9,451 nucleotides of DNA from an uncultured Rhodospirillaceae bacterium (lineage in GTDB: Bacteria > Pseudomonadota > Alphaproteobacteria > CAAGCB01 > CAG-977), in the NCBI GenBank assembly GCA_900553035.1, contig USCC01000081.1, forward strand, positions 1 through 9,451, read 5' to 3'. Shown one piece after another: positions 1 to 8,712 of this stretch (its first letter is position 1; each line of letters begins with the position of its first letter). A model generated the notes under the pieces. It was given only the letters and a program-made list of their open reading frames with translations, was not told where the DNA came from and made no database searches. The position numbers and the translations under genes are program-made.

Positions 1-640
1 TCTCATAGAGCTGCCCCGGGCGGGTCTCCTCGCTGAGATAGTACTTCCAGCGGCAGGGCTGGGCGCACTGGCCGCGGTTTGCGTCGCGGCCTGCCATGTA
101 GTTGGAGAGCAGGCAGCGGCCCGAGACGCTCATGCACATGGCGCCGTGAACAAACATTTCCAGCCGGATGCCGGGGCATCTGCGTCGTATTTCCTCGATA
201 TCCGCGAACGGCGTCTCCCGCGACAGGACGCACATCGCCGCCCCCATCCGCCGCCAGAAATCAACCGTCAGCCAGGATCCCACATTCGCCTGTGTTGAAA
301 TGTGCAGAGGAATTTCCGGTGCGTGTTCCTTCATGAACATGAAAACACCGGGATCCGAGACAATCAGTCCGTCCGGCCGCAGACGCGCAACTGTTTCGGC
401 AAATTCTCCCAGGCGTTCGGCGTCGGCATTTCGGGAAAACATGTTCAGCGTCAGGTAAATCTTCCGCTTCTGTCGCCGCACCGAAGCGATCCCCGCGGCC
501 AGCTCCTCTTCCGAAAATCCCGACTGCGCCCGCAGGGACAGCGACGGCATCCCGGCATAAACCGCATCCGCGCCATACAGCAAAGCCGTTTCCAAAGCTT
601 CCGGCGTTCCCGCCGGCAGAAGAAGTTCCGGTTTTTTCAT
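1..640 (-). CDS. trhP: U32-family protein, TrhP/YegQ-like (tRNA hydroxylation), 3' end cut by window
   Basis: The first 213 codons are visible; the gene continues past the left edge. The N-terminus (KPELLLPAGTPEAL, then GADAVYAG at 23-30) is the usual opening of U32 proteins. EMFVHGAMCMSVSGRC at 161-176, followed by LLS, fits the U32 signature (E-x-F-x2-G-A-x-C-x4-G-x-C-x-L-S). Four cysteines, C169, C176, C192 and C196, are spaced C-x6-C-x15-C-x3-C; related UbiU/UbiV proteins use such a quartet for a 4Fe-4S cluster, so a cluster here is an inference. Resemblance is best to E. coli YegQ/TrhP (for example SDPGVFMFMKEH and CRWKYYLSEE), which takes part in prephenate-dependent 5-hydroxyuridine formation in tRNA. 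Although annotated as 'peptidase', TrhP relatives act in RNA modification. The start is fixed: an in-frame TGA lies at 647-649 and this is the first ATG after it. It begins 14 bases after the pbpC stop with only a weak GAGAAAG-type ribosome site. Assignment to U32 is very secure; TrhP rather than another U32 subgroup is likely but the C-terminal half is unseen. Confidence 0.92.
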   Translation of the reverse strand, partial: MKKPELLLPAGTPEALETALLYGADAVYAGMPSLSLRAQSGFSEEELAAGIASVRRQKRKIYLTLNMFSRNADAERLGEFAETVARLRPDGLIVSDPGVFMFMKEHAPEIPLHISTQANVGSWLTVDFWRRMGAAMCVLSRETPFADIEEIRRRCPGIRLEMFVHGAMCMSVSGRCLLSNYMAGRDANRGQCAQPCRWKYYLSEETRPGQLYE

Positions 641-654
641 TCTTTCTCATTCTT

Positions 655-2775
655 TCAGTAAACATTGAATTCGTGTTCGCCCGCCGACAACCGCCGCCCA
701 TCCGGAAAAACCGCTTCGGCCGACGCCGTATGCGCCCCCCGCTCCAGACGCCAGAAAAAGAACGGTTCCGCTGAACGGCCGATTTCCTTCCCGTCAACAG
801 ACCAGACGGCCTCCGCTCCTTCCGGCAGAAAGTTCAGTTCAAAACGGTATTCCTGATTCGCCCGCGGGATGCGCGGATCAACGGCCAGCGCAATACCGTG
901 AGCCGGACGAAGCATAAGAAGAGCGCGTTCCCCGTCCGGGCGGACTTCGGGAATCGACGGGTCGTACAGCTCCGAAGCATCCCCCATGCTCCGGCGTTTC
1001 AAATCCGGGCTGAGGAACAAAGGCCCCGTTTCCATCCGCCGGTTCAGCTCGCCGAACACCGCCCGCAGGAGCAGAGCCGGCCCGACGGCCCCCGTGACTT
1101 CCTTCATGGGTTCGTAGGACAGATTGCCCATCCAGATTCCGGCAACGAAATCGGCGTTGTACCCCATCGCCCAAGCGTCGCGGTAATCCGTCGATGTTCC
1201 TGTCTTCACCGCCGTTTGCACCGGAAAGTTCAAAATGCTGTCACGCCCGAATTCCAGGTACCGCGCCAGAGGATCAGACAGAATATCTGCGATCAGGGAC
1301 GCCGTCGTTTCCGGCAGGAGATGCTCTCCGTCCGGCTTGTCAAGCCCGTCTGCCCGCGTCCGCACCGGTTTCGCCGTCCCCATGTTCGCCAGCATCAGAT
1401 AAGCGCGCGAAAGTTCCAGAAGCGAAACCTCCGCATTGCCCAGCGCCAGGCCTTCGCGGTAAAAGGAAGGCTCCCGCTCAAAGTGGGAAAAACCCGCTTT
1501 TTTTAAAAAATCAAGATAATATGCGATGCCGACGAATTCGATTGTTTTCAGCGCCGGAATGTTCAGCGAATTGCCCAGAGCCTCCCGGAGGGTCACATCG
1601 CCGTAATACAGGTTGCTGTAATTGTGGAAATGATGCACGCCCCGCCCCACGGGTCGCGCATAGGGTTCGTCCGTAATCAGGGTCCAGGCGCGCCAGCCCT
1701 TCGTCAGAGCCAGCGCATAAAGAAACGGCTTCTGCGCCGAAGCCGGCTGACGCAGCACCCGCACCGCATCAAAAGCGCCGTCCCTTTCCCGATCAGAGCT
1801 TTCGGAAACCCAGGCCAGAACATCGCCCGTCCGGCGGTCAAGCACGAGAACGGCTGCATTCCCCACGTTCCGATGTCGGAGTTCCTTCAGCCGCGAACGG
1901 GTCATCCGTTTTATCTTATCCTGCAGATAAGCGTCCAGAGTCGTCACAACCGCCCGCCCGTCCAGAGGTTCCGTCTCGCGCACATAATCCAGGAAATGTT
2001 CCGCCGAAGCGGTCAGGGAAGGCGGCGACAGGCGCAGGCGCCCTTCGGCTGCCCGGCGGTATTCCCCTGCTGTCAGAAGGCCGTCTTCGTGAAATTTTTT
2101 CAAGGCGCGGTTGACCAGGCGATCCGTTTTCCCCGGATGACGGTAGGGGTCAAAAGAGCTTGGTGCGCGCACCAGAACCGTCAGAGCCGCCGTTTCACGA
2201 GCCGTCAGCCGGTCGGGTGTTTTGGAAAAATAATATCGGGACGCCTGGACAACGCCGCGGCGATTGGAAGCGTAAGGCACCTGATTCAAATAAAATTCCA
2301 GAATATCCGCCTTGGAAAAACGGCGTTCCAGGCGAAACGCGTCCCAACCTTCCAGCCATTTTGAAAAGAATGTGCGCGGCCGCGGATAAATCATCCGGAC
2401 GACCTGTTCGGAAAGCGTGCTGGCCCCGCGGACGATTCCGCCCGCGCGCACGTTCTGGCGCAGAGCGTTCAGTCGGGCCAGCCAGTCCGTCCCGGCATGA
2501 GAGTAGAAATTCCGATCCTCTGCCGCAATGAACATTTTCTGCATCAGATCCGGAATCCGGTGCAGTGGCAGACGGTCATGAACGTTCCAGTAATTTCGGA
2601 ACGAAGCGTTCAGCGGTTCGCCATGGCGATCCAGAAACTGCGTTTTGTGCACATCGGCCGTCATCTGTTCCAGAGAAGAAGGCAAAGGCGCAGCATAATA
2701 AAACGTCGCGGCGACCAGAAGGACGATTCCCGCCCCGACGGCCGCCGCTGCCCTTTTCAGCAAACGGCTTTTCAT
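655..2775 (-). CDS. pbpC: Penicillin-binding protein 1C (bifunctional transglycosylase/transpeptidase)
   Basis: A 706-residue class A penicillin-binding protein that polymerises lipid II glycan strands and crosslinks peptides on the periplasmic face of the inner membrane. A short basic N-terminus is followed by one membrane segment (about residues 9-29). The GT51 domain shows EDRNFYSHAG at 86-95 (catalytic E86), GASTLSEQ at 117-124 and KADILEFYLN at 155-164 (E160). The transpeptidase domain has SAQK at 346-349 (nucleophile S346, K349), SLN at 403-405 and KTGTS at 524-528, so both activities look intact. Residues from about 640 to 706 resemble the BiPBP_C domain typical of PBP1C. The length is slightly below that of E. 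coli PBP1C (770). The gene starts 15 bases after the macroglobulin stop, and its AAGGGAGA ribosome site (2785-2792) overlaps that stop codon, which suggests coupled translation. The alpha-2-macroglobulin neighbour supports the 1C assignment over PBP1A or 1B. E. coli PBP1C has unusual beta-lactam binding and is dispensable; whether that holds here is unknown. Confidence 0.96.
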   Translation of the reverse strand: MKSRLLKRAAAAVGAGIVLLVAATFYYAAPLPSSLEQMTADVHKTQFLDRHGEPLNASFRNYWNVHDRLPLHRIPDLMQKMFIAAEDRNFYSHAGTDWLARLNALRQNVRAGGIVRGASTLSEQVVRMIYPRPRTFFSKWLEGWDAFRLERRFSKADILEFYLNQVPYASNRRGVVQASRYYFSKTPDRLTARETAALTVLVRAPSSFDPYRHPGKTDRLVNRALKKFHEDGLLTAGEYRRAAEGRLRLSPPSLTASAEHFLDYVRETEPLDGRAVVTTLDAYLQDKIKRMTRSRLKELRHRNVGNAAVLVLDRRTGDVLAWVSESSDRERDGAFDAVRVLRQPASAQKPFLYALALTKGWRAWTLITDEPYARPVGRGVHHFHNYSNLYYGDVTLREALGNSLNIPALKTIEFVGIAYYLDFLKKAGFSHFEREPSFYREGLALGNAEVSLLELSRAYLMLANMGTAKPVRTRADGLDKPDGEHLLPETTASLIADILSDPLARYLEFGRDSILNFPVQTAVKTGTSTDYRDAWAMGYNADFVAGIWMGNLSYEPMKEVTGAVGPALLLRAVFGELNRRMETGPLFLSPDLKRRSMGDASELYDPSIPEVRPDGERALLMLRPAHGIALAVDPRIPRANQEYRFELNFLPEGAEAVWSVDGKEIGRSAEPFFFWRLERGAHTASAEAVFPDGRRLSAGEHEFNVY

Positions 2776-2784
2776 GTCGGGCTG

Positions 2785-2792
2785 TCTCCCTT
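2785..2792 (-). promoter_or_regulatory. Ribosome binding site of pbpC overlapping the upstream stop codon
   Basis: Read on the minus strand this is AAGGGAGA, a strong Shine-Dalgarno match, with ten bases between GGGAG and the pbpC ATG. Its first two bases are part of the TAA that ends the macroglobulin gene (2791-2793). The overlap favours translational coupling of the two genes and supports a shared transcript. Confidence 0.75.
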
Positions 2793-5700
2793 AAATCGCT
2801 TTGGGCAAAGCCGGAGGAATCGTGGCGGACAGATCCGTCCCCTTCCGAGCCGCGTCTTCGACCGCCGGCGGAACGATTGTCGGATCGGTTTCCTCCTCCT
2901 CCGTCATGTCCGGGGTTTTCTGATGCGTCCACGCCCTGATCTTGCGTTTCAGCTTCTGGAAAAACGATTCTTTCGGGACGGCCGGAGCAGGCGTTTCCGC
3001 CGCCGCGACATCCGGTTCCATCACCGGAGCGGGAAAAACAGTTGCCGCATCGCTTTCGGCGCCGGTCGTTTCAGGAGCCGGGACAATTTCGTCGGCCGGC
3101 GGCGGAACGGCCGACGGCTTCGCAACCGTTTCAACGCTCAGAGTCTGCAGGGCGCTCAGGCCGAAAATGTCCGGTTCATACATCGCTTCAATCTTGGCCG
3201 GGAACGCCTTGAACGTTCCGTCGGCGACAACCTGGGCGGTGTAGGACAGCTTGAATTCCCCGCGGTTCAGCGTTTCCGCGTAGAACTTCACGGAATCATG
3301 GCCGATTTCGCGGAAATAGAATCCGGACAGGAACGTCCCCAGTTCATCTCCGGCTTTGTCCGCGTCGAACGACGAAGCCGTCGCCAGATTACGGTTGACC
3401 GGTTCCAGCCCTCCCGGAACCGGATCCATCAGGGCGACAAACGTCCGCGGCGCGGGATTCATGACGTCAAGCGAAACGCGGACAAGTTCACCCCGCTTCA
3501 GAGACATCCCCTCCCTTACCGGCTGGAAACGGCCGTACCGTTCGACTTCATAAGAACGCCGGACTTCCATGCCGGACAGGATTTCCCGGCCGTCCATCGC
3601 CGGATAGGACAGAATCGTTTTGTAATAATAACGCCCTGTCCCTTCCTTGCGGAAAGAGGCCGTCATCTTTCGGCCGGCTTCCGCTTTGCCCAGAACGACC
3701 TTTTCCGTGACCGGCGCATCGCTCTTTGCCTTGAACCCGGCGTTCAGGATCTCTGTTCCATCGGCGCGGCCTGTTACCGTCATGTCCACCGCTTCGGATT
3801 CGAACGCCCGCGCGTACGATTCGGCGGCATTCATACAGAACGTATTCGCCTGTGTATTCCCCCATGTCCCGTCCCCGCGGCGCAGGCTCGATACCGAACG
3901 GAACAGCTTTTCAACAAGATCCGTATTGTTTCCGGCCGTGCCTCCCGCCGTCAACGCCGTCAGCACCGCGCAGTTGTCCCGCGCCGGCGACGACAGGAGA
4001 GCATACCACCACGGCCCCGTGTCGCCGTCCTGGAACAGAACACGACCCGACGTCGAATTCATCATGCTCAGCAGGCTCATTTCAATACGGGCGGCCAGAT
4101 CCTTCCGATCCGGGACTGAACGTGCCGCGCTCAGGAACAGAGCCTTATCGAAAACGGACATCAGCGGAAGCTCGCGTTCAAAAGCATCGAAATCGCACGA
4201 AACGATCAGCCCCGGCTGCCGTGACGACAGGAAAGGCAGAGACATCAGACGCGTTGTCATCAGGACTTCGCGCGATATCTTCGGATCGGTTTCACGGAAA
4301 ACGCGGTACAGATAATTCTGAAGCCCCGCCGCGACATTTTCGGGAATTTCATATCCCATGCGCTTCAGCTGGACGAACGCGAAACCGGTATAAGCCGACA
4401 GGTACGGACTGACGTAGTCGTTCTTTGCTTCAAAGTAGGCCATTCCGCCGTTGGGCGCCTGATAATTCGATGCTTTTTCCAGCGTCGCACGGACAAATTC
4501 CTCCGCGTCGGGCCACAAATCTCCGTCGGACAGACTGTCCCGCACACGGACATAAGACGCGGCGACCAGAGCGCGGCCGATCTGCTGCTCCCAGCACGAG
4601 TACGGATAGTCCTTCATCCAGGCGACGACCTTGTCCAGCCCGCCCAGAGCCGTCGGCGATACGGACAGCACCAAAGACCCGCCGTACACATCGACATTCT
4701 GCGGCACAGACAGAGGCACCGAAACGCTTTCCTCCGTTGAACTTCCGTATTCGGCCGCCGTCTGCATCGTTGTCAGATTGCGCACCGGCACCTTCTGAAT
4801 CAATCCGTCGGTCTCTTCCCCCGCCCGCGCGGTGAACTTCAGGGTAATTTCCCCTTCCCGCGTTTCCGGATTCAGAGCGGCGCGCACGCTTTCAAAAAAG
4901 ACGCCGCGGCGCTCAAAGGGTTTCAGGACAACCGTCTTCGTTTCTTCCGCCGGTTCGGCCAGTTTACCCGACGCCGACATGGTCAGCGTGACGTTCTGTT
5001 CCGCGGGCGACCGGTTCAGGATGGAAACCGCCGGCATGAAAATGTCCGTCGTCCGCACCTGATTCGGCAACAAAGGACGTATTTCAAGCGGTTTGTTGAC
5101 CTTAAAGCGCGTTTCGCCCATCCCCATCCGGTCGGTTTCATTCACCGCCATGACAATCACGCGCCATCCGGTCAGGTTGTCGGGAAGTTCCATTTCAAAG
5201 GACCCCCTCCCGTTCCCGTCCAGCTTCAGCGACGGATTCCAGTATCCGACGAATTTAAAGACGTCGCGCAAAGTGAAATTCGACCCGCCGTCACCGCCCT
5301 GATTGGCGCCTTTCTTTTCCACCTTTTGGCGTCCGATAAGACGTTCGATCATGCTGTACGTCCGCACATCCAGAGCGCCCAGCGCATAGAAGCCCTTATA
5401 CGGATCATATGCCGTCGTTCCTCCGGGCAGCAAAGCCAGTACAGCTTCGTCCAGAACGACAACCGCCGCTTCGAGCGGGCCTTTTCCTTTTGCGGGAAGC
5501 GAGGCCTGAATGTCAATCTTCGCCTTCTGGCGCGGACGGTAGACCGGTTTTTCCGCGGCAACGGAAACATCTATCTTCCGGGACGCATCAGTCACGGGGA
5601 TTTTGACATACCCGCCCCATTCTGCCGGCTTTCCAAGATCAACCGTTCCTTCAACCGGCTTTTCCACACGCCGCGAAAAGATCGTAACGGACACGTAAAC

Positions 5701-8700
5701 ACCGGGGAAGAAATCTTCCGTCACCGGTATTTCAACCGCGGCCGTACTGCTGTCGAACGTTTTGACAAACGATTCCAAAACGCCGTAGCGCTCAACCGTG
5801 ATCAGAGCCGACGCTCCGGGCATCGGGTTTTTGATAAACATCCGGATCGTATCGCCGGGACGGTATTCCTTCTTGTCCAGGGTCAGATCAATCCGGTTGT
5901 CCTTTGTTTCCCAGGCGACATAATCCTTGCCGTTCACATAAAAATGTTCCCGGACGAAATGACGCCGTCCCTTTGTATCGGTAATGGAAGCCACCGCAAA
6001 GTACGGCCCGCTTTCCTTTGGCGTGAACGAGCATTCCTTCGGCGCGGTTCCGCTGACGCCCAGGCATTCACCGACAGAGACTTCTTCGCGGTCATAGCGG
6101 GTAATGAAGGCGTTTCCGCTGGATTTTTCGCGAACGGCCTTGTAACGCACCAGAAAGAATGAAATATTCACCGCCACATCGGGAACCAGCTCTGATGCCG
6201 GATTTGTGACGACGTATTCAAATACGGAAGGCTTCCCGACCGTGCTCATCCATTCATTTTTCCGCAACCCGACCAGACGGTCAACGCTGAAATAATCCGC
6301 GGAAACCGCTCCGGAAGTCGATCGGCCGCTGTCGTCGGAAACCGTTGATTCCAGCCGGAGACGGCCGTACGGCTTCGGGGAGTTCCCCAAGACGACCGTA
6401 TTCCGGAATTCGCCTTTGGCATTCAGGTTGCTGCTTTTGTTCAGAAGGATTTCATCGCTGTATTCGCCCATTTCAAGCGGCTGATCAAAATTAAACGACT
6501 TGTTTTCCAACCCCTTGCCGCGATAGACGAACGGTGCATAGCTCAGAACGATGGACTGACGCACCGGCGCGTCGGCATAAGGGCCGCCGGAAAACAGCGT
6601 CGCGTACGTATCAACCGTTGCTTCCTCCCCGGCTTCAAAGGTTTTTGCGCCGATTTCCGTCGCAACCTTGAAAGGTGAAGGCACAAAATCGCTGACCAGG
6701 AAACGCATCGGTGACAGTTCGCGGTCTTTATATTTCAGGACGAAACGGTACCATCCCGCCGTTGACGATTCCGGAAGCTTAAATTCCCCGTCCAGCGCGC
6801 CGAACTCGGACAGTTTCAGGTCTTTCAGATCCAGAACGTTTTTATCCGTCGGGTCAATCACGGTCAGAGCATACGTGCCCTCCGGCGCCTTACCGTATGT
6901 TTTCTCGCTCTCCTCGCGGACATAAAGCTTGTAGCGGACGACGTCGCCCGGGCGGTAGACGCCCTGCGCCGTTATTCCCCACGATTTGACATACATGTCC
7001 GGCGACAGGCTGTACGCCGTGTCAACATTCCAGTCGCTCAGCTGTCCCGCCGAAACCTGAAAGGCGTTTTTCAGCGGCATGACCCCGACGGAACCGCTCT
7101 TTGACACCTTGACGAAGAACGACGGCACCGAATCTTTCCAGGAGTTCAGCATTTCGCCCGCCGGATCAAATTCTGCATATCCCGGCAGGCGGACGGCTCC
7201 GTCCTTTCCTGTTTCGGCCTTGGCGAAAACCTTTCCGGGGTCGGCCTGTGCCGCCGCCGGCACATCTTTGTACAGCTCGACCTTTGCCCCTTCGACCGGC
7301 GCTCCTGTGGCCATGTCGACGACCCAGGCGACAGAGCTGTAACGGCCGAGCTTTACCAAAACTTCCCACGGCGTCACCGAAACGAAAAAAGTCTGTTCAT
7401 AGGTTTTCGGATCCGTCCGGAACCGCCCCTTCAGGAAACCCGTTTTATCCTCCAGCATTCCGCGGACGCCGACCTCGAAAGCATACTGAACATTGCGCAG
7501 ATCCGGCCGGATTCCCTCGACCGGCCGAACACCGGAAACAGGGCCGATGCTGTTGAAACCGTTATATATGATCTCCGCGCTGTCCAGATTGGCGGCATAA
7601 TCAACCAGATCGGTTTTTTCCAGAGCCTCGAGAACGGCATAGGAATAGGGATTTTCCAGATTCGGATCCCGATCCGACGTCCGGAAGGAAAGAGACACCT
7701 CCCGCCCCAGAGCCGCTCCCCACACATCGGTCAGGGTGCCGGACACAACAACCGTGTAATCCGTCCCCGCCTTCAGACGCGGCAGATTTATGGTGTCGCG
7801 GGGAAAACTTCCGTCAAGGACTTTTCCTTCGGGTCGGATTTCGACAAGAGAGCTGATTTTATCCATTCCGGCCTCATCAGACAGGCGGATATTGATATCT
7901 CTGTCAAAGCGGCAGAGCGGCTTTATTTTTTTCAGTTCCTCCATTGAATATTCGACGGAATTGTACTGATTATCCCAGCATTTCAGCCCCAGAACCTGAA
8001 AAACGGGGACTGTTTCTCCTTTTCCGAGGATACCGGATCGCCGACTTTTCAGAGAGCCGCCCTGAAGCGGCGAAATGCCTTCGCGGTAAAGAACCGTATA
8101 AGGCACGCCGACACCCAGATCCTGCGACGGAGCAATGGTATAAGACAGCTCTCTCGGGTAGTCTTGGGGAACGATGACCGCCGGAATCTCGCGACCGTTC
8201 GCCCGGAAATAAAAATAGTCCGCCAGTCCGTCACGTTTCGGAGCAATACCGAAACGCACGCGCCAGATCGGACGCTGCGGCGACAGGGAACGGCCGACAA
8301 AAGTGCTTTCATTGACCCGGACTTCGGGACGCCGGGTTTCAATGACGTACCGGGCGCTTTTTTTCATTTTTGAACCGTCAAGGCTTTTGAATCCCGGGCG
8401 GACGTTTATTTCATATCGCTCGGACTGTTTCAGGAGATCGGCTCCTCCCAGCTGGCAGGCCAGCGCCGTGGTGTTCAGCCACCGCCAGCGGCAATTGACG
8501 TCGGGCGTTATTTTGACAGGGACTTCTTCGGCGGTTCGATCCATGTTGCCCAGTTCCGTCATCGGCCGGTCGAACTGGAAAACGATCTGCGAACGTTCCG
8601 TGACCTCTTCACCGGACGGCGTAACGCGGAGGAGTTTCAGTTCGTCTGCGGCGGCCGTTTTAACGGAAAAGGCAAATACAAAGAAAAACAGCAGGAAAAT

Positions 8701-8712
8701 TTTTTTTGACAT
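2791..8712 (-). CDS. Alpha-2-macroglobulin family protein (YfhM-like) with thioester motif and long C-terminal tail
   Basis: A 1973-residue periplasmic protein of the bacterial alpha-2-macroglobulin family, which traps proteases through a bait region and a reactive thioester. Residues 1-22 form a signal peptide (MSKK, a Phe/Leu-rich core, then KTAAA before D23); there is no lipobox cysteine, unlike the lipoprotein YfhM of E. coli. Macroglobulin-like beta domains follow, with YRPGD at 586-590 (MG2 type) and 950-954 (bait-region domain). LPDNLTGWR at 1176-1184 marks the A2M domain. The thioester domain carries YPYSCWEQ, with C1373 and Q1376 in the bacterial C-x-E-Q pattern, so the thioester should be able to form. 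DPVPGGLEPVN at 1763-1773 and MYEPDIFG at 1844-1851 mark the last MG domain. An extra tail of about 122 residues follows, rich in Pro, Ala and Glu; E. coli YfhM has about 1650 residues in all. I chose ATG 8712 over in-frame ATG 8757 because it has an AGGGA ribosome site seven bases upstream and opens directly on the signal peptide. It heads the operon with pbpC. Confidence 0.96.
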   Translation of the reverse strand: MSKKIFLLFFFVFAFSVKTAAADELKLLRVTPSGEEVTERSQIVFQFDRPMTELGNMDRTAEEVPVKITPDVNCRWRWLNTTALACQLGGADLLKQSERYEINVRPGFKSLDGSKMKKSARYVIETRRPEVRVNESTFVGRSLSPQRPIWRVRFGIAPKRDGLADYFYFRANGREIPAVIVPQDYPRELSYTIAPSQDLGVGVPYTVLYREGISPLQGGSLKSRRSGILGKGETVPVFQVLGLKCWDNQYNSVEYSMEELKKIKPLCRFDRDINIRLSDEAGMDKISSLVEIRPEGKVLDGSFPRDTINLPRLKAGTDYTVVVSGTLTDVWGAALGREVSLSFRTSDRDPNLENPYSYAVLEALEKTDLVDYAANLDSAEIIYNGFNSIGPVSGVRPVEGIRPDLRNVQYAFEVGVRGMLEDKTGFLKGRFRTDPKTYEQTFFVSVTPWEVLVKLGRYSSVAWVVDMATGAPVEGAKVELYKDVPAAAQADPGKVFAKAETGKDGAVRLPGYAEFDPAGEMLNSWKDSVPSFFVKVSKSGSVGVMPLKNAFQVSAGQLSDWNVDTAYSLSPDMYVKSWGITAQGVYRPGDVVRYKLYVREESEKTYGKAPEGTYALTVIDPTDKNVLDLKDLKLSEFGALDGEFKLPESSTAGWYRFVLKYKDRELSPMRFLVSDFVPSPFKVATEIGAKTFEAGEEATVDTYATLFSGGPYADAPVRQSIVLSYAPFVYRGKGLENKSFNFDQPLEMGEYSDEILLNKSSNLNAKGEFRNTVVLGNSPKPYGRLRLESTVSDDSGRSTSGAVSADYFSVDRLVGLRKNEWMSTVGKPSVFEYVVTNPASELVPDVAVNISFFLVRYKAVREKSSGNAFITRYDREEVSVGECLGVSGTAPKECSFTPKESGPYFAVASITDTKGRRHFVREHFYVNGKDYVAWETKDNRIDLTLDKKEYRPGDTIRMFIKNPMPGASALITVERYGVLESFVKTFDSSTAAVEIPVTEDFFPGVYVSVTIFSRRVEKPVEGTVDLGKPAEWGGYVKIPVTDASRKIDVSVAAEKPVYRPRQKAKIDIQASLPAKGKGPLEAAVVVLDEAVLALLPGGTTAYDPYKGFYALGALDVRTYSMIERLIGRQKVEKKGANQGGDGGSNFTLRDVFKFVGYWNPSLKLDGNGRGSFEMELPDNLTGWRVIVMAVNETDRMGMGETRFKVNKPLEIRPLLPNQVRTTDIFMPAVSILNRSPAEQNVTLTMSASGKLAEPAEETKTVVLKPFERRGVFFESVRAALNPETREGEITLKFTARAGEETDGLIQKVPVRNLTTMQTAAEYGSSTEESVSVPLSVPQNVDVYGGSLVLSVSPTALGGLDKVVAWMKDYPYSCWEQQIGRALVAASYVRVRDSLSDGDLWPDAEEFVRATLEKASNYQAPNGGMAYFEAKNDYVSPYLSAYTGFAFVQLKRMGYEIPENVAAGLQNYLYRVFRETDPKISREVLMTTRLMSLPFLSSRQPGLIVSCDFDAFERELPLMSVFDKALFLSAARSVPDRKDLAARIEMSLLSMMNSTSGRVLFQDGDTGPWWYALLSSPARDNCAVLTALTAGGTAGNNTDLVEKLFRSVSSLRRGDGTWGNTQANTFCMNAAESYARAFESEAVDMTVTGRADGTEILNAGFKAKSDAPVTEKVVLGKAEAGRKMTASFRKEGTGRYYYKTILSYPAMDGREILSGMEVRRSYEVERYGRFQPVREGMSLKRGELVRVSLDVMNPAPRTFVALMDPVPGGLEPVNRNLATASSFDADKAGDELGTFLSGFYFREIGHDSVKFYAETLNRGEFKLSYTAQVVADGTFKAFPAKIEAMYEPDIFGLSALQTLSVETVAKPSAVPPPADEIVPAPETTGAESDAATVFPAPVMEPDVAAAETPAPAVPKESFFQKLKRKIRAWTHQKTPDMTEEEETDPTIVPPAVEDAARKGTDLSATIPPALPKAI

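Noticed and set aside
261..797. 178-codon open frame on the minus strand across the pbpC-U32 junction
   Set aside because: It is out of frame with both pbpC and the U32 gene, each of which matches a known family over this span; its Gly/Arg-rich translation matches nothing recognisable.
1624..2364. 246-codon open frame on the plus strand
   Set aside because: It is antisense to the transglycosylase and transpeptidase domains of pbpC and has a basic, low-information translation.
2497..4119. 540-codon open frame on the plus strand
   Set aside because: It lies opposite pbpC and the macroglobulin gene, both strongly supported. Its Arg- and Pro-rich translation has no recognisable domain and is typical of an antisense shadow in GC-rich coding DNA.
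5326..6162. 278-codon open frame on the plus strand
   Set aside because: It is wholly antisense to the macroglobulin coding sequence, has no family resemblance and no ribosome site that I can see.
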